Positions 1 to 11,496 of a stretch of DNA of 64,000 nucleotides are shown piece by piece. The stretch spans positions 558,001 to 622,000 of the forward strand of contig JAIQDT010000841.1 of the NCBI GenBank assembly GCA_021521415.1, read 5' to 3'. The number at the start of each line of letters is the position of its first letter. Positions within the stretch are counted from its first letter, which is position 1. The notes below the pieces were generated by a model. It saw only the letters and a program-made list of their open reading frames with translations. It was not told where the DNA came from and did not search any database. The DNA comes from Bidens hawaiensis. Lineage: Eukaryota; Streptophyta; Magnoliopsida; Asterales; Asteraceae. Both the position numbers and the translations under genes were made by a program.

Positions 1-1
1 C

Positions 2-436
2 ATTTATTCTGTCTTTTCATTGGGATTTGTTTTTGTTTGTATATCGTTATTCTATATTCTATCGAATTCCCATTTTGTAGCTGCTGCGCAGCTCCTTATT
101 TACGTAGGAGCCATAAATGTTTTAATCATTTTTGCTGTGATGTTCATAAATGGTTCAGAATATTCCAAAGATTTCCGTCTTTGGACCGTGGGAGATGGAG
201 TAACTTCCGTGGTCTGTACAAGTCTTTTTGTTTCACTAATGACTACTATTCCAGATACGTCATGGTACGGGATTATTTGGACTACAAAAGCAAACCAGAT
301 TGTAGAGCAAGATCTGATAAGTAATAGTCAACAAATTGGGATTCATTTATCAACAGATTTTTTTCTTCCGTTTGAATTTATTTCAATAATTCTTTTAGTT
401 GCGTTAATCGGCGCAATTGCTGTAGCTCGTCAATAA
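2..436 (+). CDS. ndhG: NAD(P)H-quinone oxidoreductase subunit 6, 5'-truncated by window edge (plastid-derived)
   Basis: NdhG is a membrane subunit of the thylakoid NDH complex, which carries electrons from ferredoxin to plastoquinone in cyclic flow. The frame is open from base 2 to the TAA at 434-436. It holds the conserved [19 protein letters not shown] helix and the C-terminal [14 protein letters not shown]. About 145 of the usual ~176 residues are present; the start lies outside the window. It is followed by ndhE, as in plastomes. The frame has no lesion, but inside a NUPT it is unlikely to be expressed as a functional plastid protein. Confidence 0.92.
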   Translation: MYSVFSLGFVFVCISLFYILSNSHFVAAAQLLIYVGAINVLIIFAVMFINGSEYSKDFRLWTVGDGVTSVVCTSLFVSLMTTIPDTSWYGIIWTTKANQIVEQDLISNSQQIGIHLSTDFFLPFEFISIILLVALIGAIAVARQ

Positions 437-490
437 TAACTCTTTATAACTGGAAAAACCTTGTTATGAGCTATCACATGTCTTTCCTTT

Positions 491-538
491 TTTCTATTTG
501 ACTTTGTATATAAATTTCTATTTGACTTTGTATATAAA
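491..538 (+). repeat. 24-bp direct repeat, two copies, ndhG-ndhE spacer
   Basis: The unit beginning tttctatttgactttgta occurs at 491 and again at 515. Short tandem duplications of this kind are common in plastid spacers. The remainder of 437-671 is AT-rich spacer with no gene. Confidence 0.85.
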
Positions 539-671
539 ATAGAAATTATTTGTTAGTTCAATCTATTCCCAATATATTACTTTGTTGCATTACTCGTTAT
601 ATTCTAGTCAATCCAATTGGTTAAATTGTTGTTCATATTGAAATGAATCGAGATTTATAAGGAGTTGGTTA

Positions 672-977
672 ATGATGCTCGAACAGGTACTTTTTTTGAG
701 TGCTTATTTATTTTCTGTTGGTCTATATGGATTGATTACAAGTCGAAATATGGTTAGGGCTCTTATGTGTCTTGAACTTATATTAAATGCGGTTAATCTC
801 AATTTTGTAACATTTTCTGATTTTTTTGATAGTAGTCAACTAAAAGGATCCATTTTTTCTATTTTTGTTATAGCTATTGCAGCTGCTGAAGCCGCTATTA
901 AACTCGCTATTGTTTCATCAATTTATCGTAACAGAAAATCAACTCGTATAAATCAATCAAACTTATTGAATAAGTAA
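672..977 (+). CDS. ndhE: NAD(P)H-quinone oxidoreductase subunit 4L (plastid-derived)
   Basis: This 101-residue frame has the full family length, beginning [15 protein letters not shown] and containing the conserved [20 protein letters not shown] helix and the [19 protein letters not shown] segment. NdhE (the NuoK/ND4L homologue) is one of the small proton-channel membrane subunits of the thylakoid NDH complex. It lies between ndhG and psaC in the plastid order. No stop or frameshift is seen. The first of two adjacent ATG codons is used, as is usual for this gene. Confidence 0.95.
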   Translation: MMLEQVLFLSAYLFSVGLYGLITSRNMVRALMCLELILNAVNLNFVTFSDFFDSSQLKGSIFSIFVIAIAAAEAAIKLAIVSSIYRNRKSTRINQSNLLNK

Positions 978-1011
978 TATTATAATATAAATTATCACAT
1001 TATAATTTTGA

Positions 1012-1047
1012 TAAATTAATTTCAATTAGTAAATTAATTTCAATTAG
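1012..1047 (+). repeat. 18-bp tandem duplication, ndhE-psaC spacer
   Basis: The unit taaattaatttcaattag is present twice back to back (1012-1029 and 1030-1047). The spacer 978-1239 otherwise holds no gene. Confidence 0.85.
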
Positions 1048-1230
1048 CATGTCTGCCATGTAAGATATGATCATGTTATCACAAAGATAAGAAATCAAAG
1101 TATTTTGGCACTGTCAATCCAGAAATAGAGAAAAAAACGGGGAACTCATCGATTCATCTAGTACTAGTATTTAAATATATAATTCATTTATCAATTTACT
1201 AGATTGAAACTTTATCGCGTTCAAAAATAG

Positions 1231-1485
<255 letters not shown>

Positions 1486-1526
1486 TACGTTACAGAAACC
1501 CCTACTTGAGTCCATTTTTTTACCGC

Positions 1527-1571
1527 AAAAACCTGTGCTCAAAAATAGATTATTTTTTAGCACAGGTTTTT
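1527..1571. other. 13-bp perfect stem-loop, psaC-ndhD spacer
   Basis: The arm aaaaacctgtgct (1527-1539) is the reverse complement of agcacaggttttt (1559-1571), with a 19-nt AT-rich loop. Such inverted repeats mark plastid 3' ends and processing sites between psaC and ndhD. Confidence 0.8.
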
Positions 1572-1598
1572 CTGGTCCAAGTGTATCTTGTCTTTACC

Positions 1599-3101
1599 AT
1601 GAACAAATTTCCTTGGTTAACAATAATTGTAGTTTTACCAATATTTGCAGGTTCCTTAATTTTCTTTCTTCCCCATAAAGGAAATAGGGTAATAAAGTGG
1701 TATGCTATATGTATATGCATGTTAGAACTTCTTCTAACAACCTATGCATTCTGTTATCATTTCCAATTGGACGATCCATTAATACAACTAGTAGAGGACT
1801 ATAAATGGATCAATTTTTTTGATTTCCGTTGGAAATTAGGAATAGATGGGCTGTCTATAGGACCCGTTTTATTAACAGGATTTATCACTACTTTAGCTAC
1901 TTTAGCGGCCTGGCCTGTTACTCGGGATTCTCGATTATTCCATTTCTTGATGTTAGCAATGTACAGTGGTCAAATAGGATCATTTTCTTCTCGGGACCTT
2001 TTATTTTTTTTCATCATGTGGGAATTAGAATTAATTCCAGTTTATCTACTTCTATCCATGTGGGGAGGAAAGAAACGTCTCTACTCAGCCACAAAATTTA
2101 TTTTGTACACGGCGGGGGGTTCTATTTTTCTCTTAATGGGAGTTTTGGGTATCGGTTTATATGGTTCTAATGAGCCAACATTAAATTTTGAAACATCAGT
2201 TAATCAGTCGTATCCTGTGGCTTTGGAAATAATATTCTATATTGGATTTTTTATTGCTTTTGCTGTCAAATTGCCGATTCTACCCCTACATACATGGTTA
2301 CCAGATACCCACGGAGAGGCGCATTACAGTACTTGTATGCTTCTAGCTAGAATTTTATTAAAAATGGGAGCGTATGGATTGATTCGGATTAATATGGAAT
2401 TATTACCACACGCTCATTCTATATTTTCTCCTTGGTTGATGATAGTAGGCACAGTACAAATAATCTATGCAGCTTCAACATCTCCTGGCCAACGTAATTT
2501 AAAAAAAAGAATAGCCTATTCCTCCGTATCTCATATGGGTTTCATACTTATAGGAATTGCTTCGATAACCGATACGGGACTAAACGGAGCTATTTTACAA
2601 ATTATCTCTCATGGCTTTATTGGTGCTGCACTTTTTTTCTTGGCAGGAACGAGTTATGATAGAATACGTCTTGCTTATCTCGACGAAATGGGTGGAGTAG
2701 CTATCCCCATGCCAAAAATATTTACAATGTTCAGTAGCTTTTCCATGGCTTCCCTTGCATTACCGGGTATGAGTGGTTTTGTTGCAGAAGTGATAGTCTT
2801 TTTAGGAATAATTACCAGCCAAAAATATCTTTTAATGCCCAAAATTGCCATCACTTTTGTAATGGCAATTGGAATGATATTAAATCCTATTTATTTATTA
2901 TCTATGTCACGTCAAATGTTCAATGGATACAAGTTATTTACTATTCCAAACTCTTATGTTTTTGATTCTGGACCGCGTGAGTTATTTGTTTCCATCTCCA
3001 TTTTTCTACCTGTAATAGGCATTGGTATGTACCCCGATTTTGTTCTTTCACTATCAGTTGACAAGGTCGAAGGTATTCTATCTAATTATTTTGATAGATA
3101 G
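1599..3101 (+). CDS. ndhD: NAD(P)H-quinone oxidoreductase chain 4 (plastid-derived)
   Basis: NdhD is a large antiporter-like proton-pumping subunit of the thylakoid NDH complex. I start it at the ATG at 1599, beginning [12 protein letters not shown], which gives the canonical 500 residues; the frame happens to stay open further upstream. Conserved stretches include [37 protein letters not shown] and [15 protein letters not shown]. In many plants this codon is genomic ACG, edited to AUG in the plastid; here the DNA already has ATG. Residue 251 is Arg (AGA, 2349-2351) inside the normally Gly-containing [13 protein letters not shown] helix. No stop or frameshift is seen. Confidence 0.93.
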   Translation: MNKFPWLTIIVVLPIFAGSLIFFLPHKGNRVIKWYAICICMLELLLTTYAFCYHFQLDDPLIQLVEDYKWINFFDFRWKLGIDGLSIGPVLLTGFITTLATLAAWPVTRDSRLFHFLMLAMYSGQIGSFSSRDLLFFFIMWELELIPVYLLLSMWGGKKRLYSATKFILYTAGGSIFLLMGVLGIGLYGSNEPTLNFETSVNQSYPVALEIIFYIGFFIAFAVKLPILPLHTWLPDTHGEAHYSTCMLLARILLKMGAYGLIRINMELLPHAHSIFSPWLMIVGTVQIIYAASTSPGQRNLKKRIAYSSVSHMGFILIGIASITDTGLNGAILQIISHGFIGAALFFLAGTSYDRIRLAYLDEMGGVAIPMPKIFTMFSSFSMASLALPGMSGFVAEVIVFLGIITSQKYLLMPKIAITFVMAIGMILNPIYLLSMSRQMFNGYKLFTIPNSYVFDSGPRELFVSISIFLPVIGIGMYPDFVLSLSVDKVEGILSNYFDR

Positions 3102-3246
3102 TTTTATTAAATAAAAAAATAAAAAAACTCCTTTTTACGAGTTTATTGGCTAATGAAAAAAAAAAGTATTTTTATTCTCTTAAATTTTAAATAAAGTAAA
3201 AATAAAATATGAATTTCAATTTTGACCTAATATGCTTGGTCTTTGT

Positions 3247-3290
3247 GAGAACCGCGTGAATCACTATACTACTTGATTCACATGGTTCTC
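3247..3290 (+). terminator. Imperfect 17-bp stem-loop downstream of ndhD
   Basis: The arm gagaaccgcgtgaatca (3247-3263) pairs with tgattcacatggttctc (3274-3290) with two mismatches and a 10-nt loop. It sits about 145 bp after the ndhD stop, between the convergent ndhD and ccsA, where plastid 3'-end stem-loops are typical. Confidence 0.7.
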
Positions 3291-3362
3291 GCCGGTTGAG
3301 ATAAGATTTTTTATATACACCGTATTGCATTCTGTTTGTATTCGTAATAACTTTTCTTTAAT

Positions 3363-4330
3363 TTACCTAGAGGTTAACGTAAATGAACCATAACTATGTA
3401 ACCCTATTCCTAATAGATTGACCCCAAAATAGCATATCCAAATTATAAGAAAGCCTAGAGTTGCCACAACTGCGGAATTTGCTCCTTGCAAATTTTTATT
3501 TGTTCGAGTATGCAAATAAATTGCGAATACGATCCAAGTAATAAAGGCCCAAGTTTCCTTTGGATCCCAACTCCAATATGATCCCCATGCTTCATTAGCC
3601 CATACTGCTCCTGAAAGAATACCTATGGTTAAAAAGACAAATCCTAGGCTAATCACACGATAACTCCAATAATCCAATTGTTTAAGAAAATGGGCCTTGT
3701 AATAATTCTTATCAGAAAAAAAAGAAGTTTTTTTCAAAATATTGTTTCTTTCATTCTTGTATTGGATTTCACCAAATGAAAATGATGCATTTAATTTTAA
3801 TAAATTATTACTTTTAGAACTATAAAAAAGATTTCTAAATGTAATGACTAGAAGTGCTACTGATATTAATGATCCACAAAGAAGAGCCGCATAGCTCAAT
3901 ATCATCATACTTACGTGCATTATTAACCATTCCGATTGTAGAGCAGGTACTAATATTGTGGGTTTGTGTATTTCATTTAAAAGACCCGAAGTAGCAAAGC
4001 CTTGGGTAAAAATAGTACTTGAGGCAGTTATTGTGGTTAAATCATTTTTTCTTATTATGAAATAAGGGACTATATGAATAAGGGAGAAACTCCATGAAAT
4101 AAAAATTAATGATTCATATAAATCACTTAGGGGGAATGGCCTGAAGAAATCCAACGAGTGATTAATGATCCTGTTAGGCATAAAAAAGTAGCTATCATCC
4201 CCTTTTCTGTTGAATCATATGGTTTTATTATTTCATTGCCCAATAAGGTTATCAAATGAAGTGTAATTACAATTGAAACAATAGAAAAAGAAATATGAGT
4301 TAATAGATGCTCTAAAGTTGAAAATATCAT
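3363..4330 (-). pseudogene. ccsA: Cytochrome c biogenesis protein CcsA, frameshifted copy
   Basis: CcsA is the thylakoid membrane component of system II haem attachment to c-type cytochromes. The N-terminal frame (4330 down to about 4130, beginning [16 protein letters not shown]) runs through RWISSGH and then meets a stop. The rest of the protein, from [11 protein letters not shown] to the C-terminal [10 protein letters not shown], continues in another frame to 3363. The break is one missing base in the short T run of the coding strand, opposite 4135-4136. The haem-handling WWD region ([14 protein letters not shown]) and flanking histidines remain. Joined, the two parts would be about the normal length of ~320 residues. 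A single indel in a short homopolymer could in principle be a sequencing error, but other changes in the block favour real decay. Confidence 0.9.
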
Positions 4331-4432
4331 AAAAATGAAAAAGGGCGGGGGGGATCCCCTATATTAATTAAGAAAAAGAAATGGGAATTTTTTTTATTAT
4401 AGGATCTATTGGATATCTTTTAGAAGAAGGCA

Positions 4433-4512
4433 TTCCGCCACTCGGACTCGAACCGAGATTCTCTAGCACTACTTCCTAAGAGCAGCGTGTCTACCGATTT
4501 CACCATAGCGGC
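4433..4512 (-). tRNA. trnL-UAG: trnL-UAG, plastid-derived copy with stem changes
   Basis: This is an 80-nt leucine tRNA with a long variable arm. The sequence reads gccgctatggtgaaat at its 5' end, the anticodon loop is ctTAGga, and the T arm is cggttcgagtccg. Compared with the usual plastid gene, the 3' end reads ...tggcggAA, so the first acceptor pair is lost. One anticodon-stem pair has become G-U. The variable arm and D loop each carry a substitution. These changes suggest a non-functional nuclear copy. Confidence 0.85.
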
Positions 4513-4850
4513 TTGCTCGAACTCATAATAGCCTATTTATATTCAATCGTCGAGATCGAGATTGAACAAGTCAATTCAACCAAATCAGTTTTTTTAGTAA
4601 AGATTCAATTAGTAAATGATAAAAAAATGAGTTCAAAAGTCAATTTGAAGGTTCATTAGTTTCATTTTATTTAATTTTATTTACTTTTTTTGTCATTCTT
4701 TATGGTTTATCTAATTTCATAAATTGAAAAAAAAAAATTTCAATGAATTGAAAATATGTCTATTTTAGATTACTCCAAATTGACACATTTTTTGTACAAA
4801 ATAGTGCACAAATTAAGTTCTTTTTTTGATTGGACTGAAAATTAGTTTTT
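4513..4850. other. Plastid trnL-rpl32 spacer remnant, no gene
   Basis: Very AT-rich sequence with homopolymer runs continues in the plastid order toward rpl32, but it stops before any rpl32 coding sequence. It grades into the retroelement at about 4850. Confidence 0.6.
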
Positions 4851-7808
4851 TAGCTTGAAACTTATACCGTAGAAATCGCTAGTGAAACCTCGGTTAGGAT
4901 AATGAGAATTGTTAAGGATTGTAAGATAGAGTTAGAGGGACGTGAGTTCCCTGTTACCCTGTGTGTTATGGCCTTAGGAGGATTCGATGTGGTTTTGGGA
5001 ATGGATTGGCTATCTGAGTTTGAGGCTCAGATAGTAGGTTGATAAGGTTAAAGTCCTTGGATGGTGGCACGGTGACAGTTTATGGTGATAAAGGAAATTC
5101 AGGGCTTAATGTCATTTCGATGATAAAAGCCGAATGTTTGTTAAGGCAAGGGTGCGGTGCCTACCTGGCGTATGTTGTCGAATTTACGGCCGAGACGAAA
5201 GAAGTAAAAGTTGTTCCTGTTATGCACGACTACCCAGAAGTGTTCCCTGAGGACCTTCCGGGGTTTCCACCGGAGCGAGAGGTAGAATTCCAGATAGATT
5301 TAATACCAGGAGCACAGCCTGTCGTGAAAGCACCTTACCGCCTGGCACCATCTGAGATGAAAGAATTGATGTACCAACTACAAGAACTCCTCAATAAAGG
5401 TTTTATAAGATCGAGTGTTTCCCCGTGGGGCGCACCGGTGTTGTTTGTTCAGAAGAAGGACGGAAGTATGAGAATGTGAATAGACTATCGTGAGTTGAAT
5501 AAGCTTACGGTGAAGAACAGAATTTATGGATATGATGAATAGCGTATGTCGGCCAATGTTAGATAAGTCACTCATCATTTTCATTGACGATATATTGATT
5601 TATTCTAAGAGCGAATCTGACCACGCTGAGCATCTACGAGAAGTATTGGATATTTTTAAGGAAGAGAAACTGTATTCTAAGTTTTTGAAGTGCGCGCTCC
5701 GGTTGCGTGAGGTACAGTTTCTAGGTCACGTAATCAACCCTGAAGGGATTACTGTGGATCCGGCTAAGATTGAGGTAATAATGAATTGGAAGACTCCGCA
5801 AAACCCGACTGATATACGAAGCTTCTTAGGGTTAGCTATCTATTATAGGAGATTCATTAAAGGCTTTTCCAAGATAACCGCACCATTGACCGGAATGACC
5901 CGGAAGTCTATAGTGTTCAATTGGGGTAAGTTTCAGGAGGAGGCTTTTGAGGAATTGAAGAAAATACTCACACAAGCTCCAATCCTTGCTCTACCCGGTG
6001 GTAACGAGGATTTGGTTATTTATACTGATGCCTCGCGTCGTGGGTTAGGTTGTGTGTTGATGCAACAAGGAAAATTGATAGCTTATGCGTCCAGACAGTT
6101 GAAGGTTCATGAGAGTACCTACCCGACGCACGACTTAGAGCTAGCAGTAGTAGTGCATGTTCGCAAGATATGGAGACATTACCTATATGGTACTAAGTGT
6201 ACTATTTACACCGATCATAATAGTTTGAAGTACTTCTTTGGGTAGAAAGAGTTGAACATGTGGCAGAGGATATGGTTGGAGTTGATAAAGGACTATGACT
6301 GTGATATCAAATACTATCCTGGTAAGTCTAATGTGGTTGCTGACGCACTGAGCCGTAAGAATGAAGAAGTCATCGCAACAGTGAAGTCGTATAAGATGAT
6401 CATTAACTCAGATCTCTTCGGAGAAATCATCAAGGTACAGTCAAAGGTGCTTGTATATCAAGAAGGAAAGAATCTTCGGACATCAAGACGAGCTGATGAA
6501 CAACGCTCATGGTGTGAAGACTAGGTTTGACCGTATGTGGATTATGGAAATCTTAGAAGTCGAATCCTAGATGAAGCTCATAAGTCAAGATACTCGATTC
6601 ATCCGGGATCCACCAAGATGTATCAGGATCTTAAGAGAGACTACTGGTGGTCGGGTATGAAGAATGATGTAGTAGACTATGTTAGTAAGTGCTTAACTTG
6701 TTTGCAAGTCAAGGCTGAACACCAGAAACCTTATGGGAGATGTAGACTTTGGAGATACCTGAATGGAAATGGGAACACATCACCATAGATTTCATAACTA
6801 AGCTACCGCGCACAGCTAAACATCATGATACCATTTGGGTGATAGTGGACCATTTGACTAAAAGTGCTCACTTTTTGCCAATACGAGAGTCCATCTCATC
6901 AGAAACGTTAGCGAAAGTGTTCATAAAAGAGGTTGTGGCTAATCATGGAGTTCCGTTGTCGATCGTGTATGATTGAGGTACTCGCTTTAGTTTGAGATTT
7001 TGGAAGAAGTTCCATGAAGCTATGGGAACAAGACTGAACATCAGTACGGCGTATAATCCTCAAACAGATAGGAAGTCTGAAAGGACTATCCAAACCCTTG
7101 AGGATATCGTACGTGCTTGTGATTTAGATTTTGGAGGGAGTTGGGATGATCATCTGCATCTTGCAGAATTCTCTTATAACAACAGCTACCATTCAAGTAT
7201 TGCTATGCAGCCATTTGAGATGTTGTATGGTAGACGTTGTAGAACTCCTGTATGTTGGGAGAGATTGGAAGCCTAAAAGTTGTGCAAGAAACCTCGTCAA
7301 GGTTTGATCAGATCAAGGCAAGAATGAAGCTGCTCAAGACCGTCTAGAAATCGTATGCTGATAGGCGGCGACGACCAATTGAGTTTAACGTTGGTGACAA
7401 TGTGATGTTCAAGGTCTCGCCTTAGAAAGGAATTATCCGTTTTAGGAAGAAAGGAAAGTTAAGTCCAAGGTATATTGGACCGTTTAAGATCATCGATCGT
7501 GTGGGCGAAGTGGCTTACAAACTAGATTTGCCTGAAGAATTTAAGGAATCCACTTTACCTTCCATGTTTCTCATTTGAGAAAATGTCTAGCTAATGACAC
7601 TTCTCACGTGCCATTAGTAAACATTGAGGTTGATGAAGAGCTAAATTATATTGAGCAGCATGTAGAGATAGTTGACCGCAAGGAAAAGCAACTTCGTCAT
7701 AAAGTTATCCCCTCGGTAAAAGTGATATGGAAGCATCGTAAGGGATCAGATGCTACTTGGGAAGTTGAAGAAGAGATGCGCAAGTTTTACCCAGGATTGT
7801 TTAAGTAA
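4850..7808 (+). pseudogene. Decayed Ty3/gypsy chromovirus pol (PR-RT-RH-INT-chromodomain)
   Basis: The remnant starts abruptly inside the protease region. Order: aspartic protease tail with GMDWL (about 5000-5015); RT from YRLAPSEM (about 5336) to KLTVKNR (5520); RT palm from 5522 with FIDDILIYS (about 5580-5610); RNase [14 protein letters not shown] (about 6020-6060); integrase zinc region (HPGS... CLTC, 6600-6710); integrase core with DFITKLPR (about 6790) and [16 protein letters not shown]-terminal chromodomain ending ATWEVEEEMRKFYPGLFK (7808). Relative to intact relatives about 65 codons are deleted between 5520 and 5522, removing the first RT catalytic Asp region. Several stops (e.g. 5477-5479, 6243-6245, 6974-6976) and frameshifts (near 6740, 7275-7575) make it non-functional. 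Confidence 0.9.
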
Positions 7809-8012
7809 TAGTTAGGTTTCGGGGACGAAACATCTTTAAGGAGGGAAGACTTGTAACAGCCTAGTTTCGATAATAATAATAAAAGAAATTTCATTTATTT
7901 AATAATGTGACGTGTATCAGTTTAGAAAAATAAACTATTAGAGGTTGGTTTTGGAACTTAAAAGATGGAATAAGGGATGGTAACGGGCCTTAGGTCCATG
8001 GGCTTAAGGGAG

Positions 8013-8020
8013 TATAAATA
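8013..8020 (+). promoter_or_regulatory. Probable LTR TATA box
   Basis: TATAAATA lies about 160 bp inside the LTR. It is preceded by a segment (gggccttaggtccatggg) that is conserved in the inverted LTR fragment at 10186-10541, whose own TATA-like site is gtatttatac at 10351-10360. Confidence 0.5.
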
Positions 8021-9574
8021 CTCCTTAAACCCTAATTCTTTCCATTTTTCATCCATCTCTACACCATAGCTTAAATCTTCAAAAACACACACAAACATCC
8101 TATTATATCCCGAGCCAAGATCCGAAGGTAAAAACCCGAGCTTGTTAGTGTTAGAGCATCGTAACGAGCCAAAACCGACATCAAGACTAGATCCAGTTTG
8201 TAGACCGATTCATTTAAAGGTACGCTCTATAACGAAAACTTGTTCATCTCATTGGTATTCCTATATCTGTATATAAATGGTAAAAACGAATCAAACGCAA
8301 TGATTCTCGATAAAATTCGTTAACGTCTGGTGGGTTAATTAATCATATGTTAAGCTGTATGTATATATCGATCAAGAACTCTATTTAAACACGATGATTA
8401 ATTGTTTGGTGGACTAGGGTTTGAAGGCGTTGGGTACACGAACCCAATGATACCATATTCGTGTTGTTTCATCGTGATATGAGGATTAATTGGAAATATG
8501 ATATCTGTTGACTCTCATTGTTCATATCAATTTTGACTTTGACAATCGAGTCAACAAATAGATAAGTCTGATGCTCATTCGTCATGTCAGACGAATCGCT
8601 GGTCATTCGTTAAAAAATCATAATGAACAAGATATATTCGCGTGTGTTTCTCACGAATGACCTTATTCATTTGTTATTCATTCATTCGCCATGAGGAGAC
8701 AGCGAATGGAACCATTGGTTACAGATACATCTGTGTTCTTTTGTAACGAATGAGCCTTTAATTCGTCTCAAAGAAAGCACGAATGACCTTAGTTATTCGT
8801 TATACACTCATTCATCTCATTAAGATTCAGATCAAGCCATTCGTCATAACGAATGGGCATAACGAATGGGACCATTCGTCACAGCGAATGGTATAGCGGA
8901 TGATACTTAACCAGAATGAAGTTTTCATAGCGAATGAGATAGCGAATGGTGCGTAACCAGAAGCCATTCGTCATAATGAATGGGATAGCGAATAAGATAA
9001 TCATTTAAGATTTTTTTTTAATAAAAATTTTGTTAAGGACCGTTATTGAAAATAAAATTTTTCCAAGCTGAACTGCCAGCTCGGCCCCAGCCAGGGGCTC
9101 TACCCCTTGGACCCTGCTAGGGGTTGCCACCCTTAGACCCCGCTTCCAGGGGCGCTGCCCCCGGACCCTCGTTTGTTGAGGGTTATATTAAACTATAAGT
9201 ACGATATGGGTAGTGATAGTTAATTGATACGTGTAATTGTTATACAGTTAGCCGTGCCAGTTAAAAGAGGAGTTACCATTAACTTGGAAAGGAACCGAGT
9301 TCAGGTGAGTTTCTAGCCCCATTTTCTTGTTATTTTTTTGGGGCTGTGTGCATACTCGATATGATTAGTTAATACACTTATCTTAAGTGGTAAGTTTATT
9401 CTATTTGAATGTTTATGAACAAAGTATGTATGATATATGAATGTCTATGAATGATGTATGAATATTATATGAAAGTTATAGAAAAGACTAAGTGTATGTA
9501 TGAAAGTAATAAAAATAAATATAAAGAATAATGTATGGTTGTATGGTTGTATGGTTATATTTTGGTATGCTTAA

Positions 9575-9682
9575 AGGGTTGTAGACCCTAATAATATCTG
9601 CGAAGGATACAGGGTTGCAGACCCAAATAATATCTGCGAAGGTTACAGGGTTGCAGACCCTAATAATATCTGCGAAGGTTAT
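9575..9682 (+). repeat. Three 36-bp tandem repeats inside the LTR
   Basis: Units starting agggttgcagaccc occur at 9575, 9611 and 9647, with a broken fourth start at 9683. Each unit ends ctgcgaagg(a/t)ta. Confidence 0.9.
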
Positions 9683-10185
9683 AGGGCGAAAGGCTCTTTA
9701 AAATGAATAAATAGCTATGTATGTAATGTACGGGCTAAAATAATGAAAGTATAAAGGAAAGAAAGAAAGTATGTATGTATGAGTAAAAGAAAAGTAACAG
9801 GCTATGTATGTAATATGTATCTTCGGATACTTATTTATGTAAGTATGTGAATGTATTGTATGTTGCCTGATTAACTAGAACTCACTCAACGTAGCTGACT
9901 TTTAGTATGCACGCAGGTGAATAGGTGAGGCAGCTCGCTTGAATAAGGGCACATGGCATTTGACTAAAGATACTGGCATCTTGAGAATAATGTTGTGATG
10001 TTTTGAAATGACTTTTAAAATTATGTTTAAAGACAGGTGTTTAATTATTAAGGATATTTGAAGGATTTTGTAATATATGTTTGAAGTTTTATATTCCGCG
10101 AAAATTTTTAATTAACTCTGATATTTAGAACTGTGTTTATGAGTTGATCTAACGGTAAAGAGGGTACCGAGACCGGGGCCTTACA

Positions 10186-10541
10186 GTTCTACTATGTTGG
10201 GTTTAGCTGAGATAAATTATTTCTTACCTTTGGTTGGTCTTGGATCGTTGAATATATTAGAGTAGAGAATGTTTGGCTTACGTGTGTGTTTTTGATGGTG
10301 TAGGCTAAGGTGTAGAATGGATAGAAATGGAAAAGATTATGGTTTAAGGGGTATTTATACTCTCTTAAGCCCATGGACCTTAGGCCCATATTTCCTTTTT
10401 AGTCCATTATTAATTTTATTTAATTGGCCTACCATCTTCTATCTTTATTATTTTATTATTATTAATCTACTAACTGAATTTAATTCCCCCAATGAAAATA
10501 ATATATTAAATATTATACTTAGAAAATTCGGGATGTTACAA
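10186..10541 (-). repeat. Inverted fragment of a related gypsy LTR
   Basis: Read on the minus strand this begins TGTAACATCCCG (10541 downward). It then matches the start of the LTR at 7852 over the region around the TATA box: the stretches gggcctaaggtccatggg and agtataaatacc are shared with small differences. It is cut off exactly where the forward LTR ends, giving two related LTR sequences in inverted orientation with no spacer. Confidence 0.8.
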
Positions 10542-10622
10542 TAACGAATCTAACATTTCCATAGTAATAAATCATATTTTCAAACTTTTGATAGTTAATA
10601 AAACAAGAAAAAAAACGTTAAG

Positions 10623-10628
<6 letters not shown>

Positions 10629-10654
<26 letters not shown>
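10629..10654. repeat. (TA)n microsatellite
   Basis: About 13 uninterrupted TA units. Confidence 0.95.
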
Positions 10655-11468
10655 ATTCTTTTTTTAAATTTTAAATGATAAGACAATGGATATTTTCATT
10701 TTTTATAGTTGGTATTAGAAATATTACATACATTAATTGAAAAAGTTTTTTCCAAAGCATACATGTGAAGCATACATGTAGATTGATTAAAATTATATGT
10801 TAAGTCTTTGTTTAAAGTTATATGTTACACGCAATCAATATTTACAATTTTACATGAGAAATCATTCTCAGTTTGTTTTCTTTTAATCATGGTCCTAAAA
10901 AAGGAGGAAGATTTCTTTGGTTTCACTAACGCCTAGTTTTCAAGTACATTAGGTAATATCAAAATAAATGTTAACGATTTATAACTCATTTTAAGTTTGC
11001 TTCAAGCAAAGAAAAGACGTTAGATATATTTTGTATTTTAAAAAAATGCATGTACTATGTATACATTGTGAACTCAAAATATGACATTGACTTTTTTTAA
11101 TTTGAAAGTTTTTTTTTTCAATATGGTAATTTACTAATTATATGCCTTCTTTTTTTTCCAATTTGATCTTTGTTAAAAGTAATTTGAATTTGTAGCAGCC
11201 AAGAGGGTCAAAGAGATTCACAATAGAAAGTTGATTATTCGTTTCAAAGTTCATATTGTTTAGTTTGGATAAAGGAGTCGAAAGTTGTGGGTTATCAGTT
11301 TACATGCAATTTGTACAATATTGTCCTTTTGTATTACTAGATTAAATACGTGTTGACATATTGTTAGTTTAAATACTAGCTACAATATTATGGATTTGGA
11401 ACAAAGACCCGAATTTGAAAAAATTAAGTATCTTATTTTACAAGTTATTTGTTGATTTTATATATTTA

Positions 11469-11496
11469 GCTGTGTGTAACACGTGCTCTAACCTAG
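11469..11496 (+). mobile_element. Degenerate Helitron 3' terminus
   Basis: The sequence gctgtgtgtaacacgtgctc followed by taacCTAG and then T resembles, with mutations, the hairpin and CTAG end of the Helitron ending at 12852. The 5' end was not found. Confidence 0.4.

Larger units (their letters stand above)
7852..10185 (+). repeat. 3' LTR of the decayed gypsy element (about 2.33 kb)
   Basis: It begins TGTAACAGCC directly after a purine-rich tract (aaggagggaagact, about 7838-7851) that follows the pol stop by some 40 bp, and ends ...GGGGCCTTACA. TG...CA ends and the upstream polypurine tract define it as a 3' LTR. No 5' LTR is present because the element is truncated at the NUPT junction, so no TSD can be tested. 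Confidence 0.75.

Noticed and set aside
1506..1598. Upstream extension of ndhD
   Set aside because: The open frame before 1599 crosses the psaC-ndhD hairpin and has no similarity to NdhD; the ATG at 1599 gives the exact family length.
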